Shown one piece after another: positions 39,614 to 39,762 of a stretch of 39,762 nt of DNA. The stretch is from Chara braunii (Eukaryota > Streptophyta > Charophyceae > Charales > Characeae): positions 551,204-590,965 of the forward strand of contig BFEA01000351.1 in assembly GCA_003427395.1 (NCBI GenBank), read 5' to 3'. The notes under the pieces were generated by a model. It was not told the DNA's origin. It did not search any database and worked only from the letters and a program-made list of their open reading frames with translations. Position 1 is the first letter of the stretch. Every line of letters begins with the position of its first letter. A program made the position numbers and the translations under genes.

Positions 39614-39762
39614 CGATTGTCAACAACGCTCCTCAGAGCAAGACTGAATCCAAAAGAGAAACTGTATTCCACCTTAATTGATGGGTGGGAGCGAGCCCAA
39701 CCAGCACTGCATCTACCTACAGAGAGGAAAATCACAAGACTCTGGGATCAACTGAGTCATAG
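39568..39762 (+). CDS. Possible partial open frame at the window edge
   Basis: An open frame of about 64 codons without a stop to the window end reads LLRARLNPKEKLYSTL and HLPTERKITRLWDQLSH. Its composition is protein-like and the helix-friendly spacing suggests coding origin, but I do not recognise the family. It begins within the 70-bp duplication, so only its downstream part is likely to be original. A transposon fragment is most probable. Confidence 0.25.

Overview
The window is nuclear DNA of a eukaryote with a large, repeat-rich genome. Split genes with GT-AG introns, a U6 snRNA retrocopy, an initiator-tRNA-Met primer-binding site, Ty3/gypsy elements, non-autonomous DNA transposons and one gene for a plant-type mitochondrial complex I subunit all point to the green-plant lineage. 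A streptophyte alga such as a charophyte fits the style of the retroelements, but that is inference. Scattered single Ns, a 10-N gap in a poly(A) run and two Nextera junction adapters show that this is a short-read draft assembly.

Layout. 0-1.5 kb: the 3' end of a Ty3/gypsy pol gene with an intact integrase frame. 1.5-7.0 kb: gene-free satellite-like DNA, including a 30-bp minisatellite, a hairpin-bearing 59-bp minisatellite, GA-rich and TG tracts and a ~44-bp repeat. 8.0-10.35 kb: three exons of a KDZ (Kyakuja-Dileera-Zisupton)-type transposase; its second intron holds an 816-bp hAT-like element with an 8-bp target duplication. 10.8-11.9 kb: small tandem duplications. 11.9-13.5 kb (minus strand): an LTR-like repeat followed by an integrase with about ten in-frame stops. 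13.5-18.3 kb: minisatellites and a run of strong palindromes. 18.3-25.5 kb (minus strand): a decayed Ty3/gypsy element (primer-binding site, leader, gag, protease, RT, RNase H, start of integrase). Its gag is split by a 1.6-kb inverted-repeat element with a 10-bp target duplication. 25.7-28.0 kb: a retroposon with a 25-nt poly(A) tail and a 16-bp target duplication. It carries two families of hairpins whose stem sequences change between copies while remaining complementary, and this is the most interesting structure in the window. 28.4-28.7 kb: a second copy of the LTR-like repeat.

28.7-39.8 kb is a mixed region. It holds the NDUFA5/B13 complex I gene (minus strand, 30.2-30.6 kb) with a duplicated, decayed copy of its 3' end. 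It also has three tandem tRNA-like units (32.3-32.7 kb), a U6 retropseudogene with poly(A) and target duplication plus an older U6 relic (33.0-33.5 kb), many simple and tandem repeats, and several small foldback or MITE-like elements (36.6-39.2 kb). The Nextera-adapter artefact lies at 38.15-38.26 kb.

Only NDUFA5 is a likely host gene. The rest is a stack of transposons, retrocopies and satellites at different stages of decay, and the minus-strand retroelements show a C-to-T/G-to-A pattern typical of deamination of methylated DNA. All calls are from reading the sequence; no database search was run.
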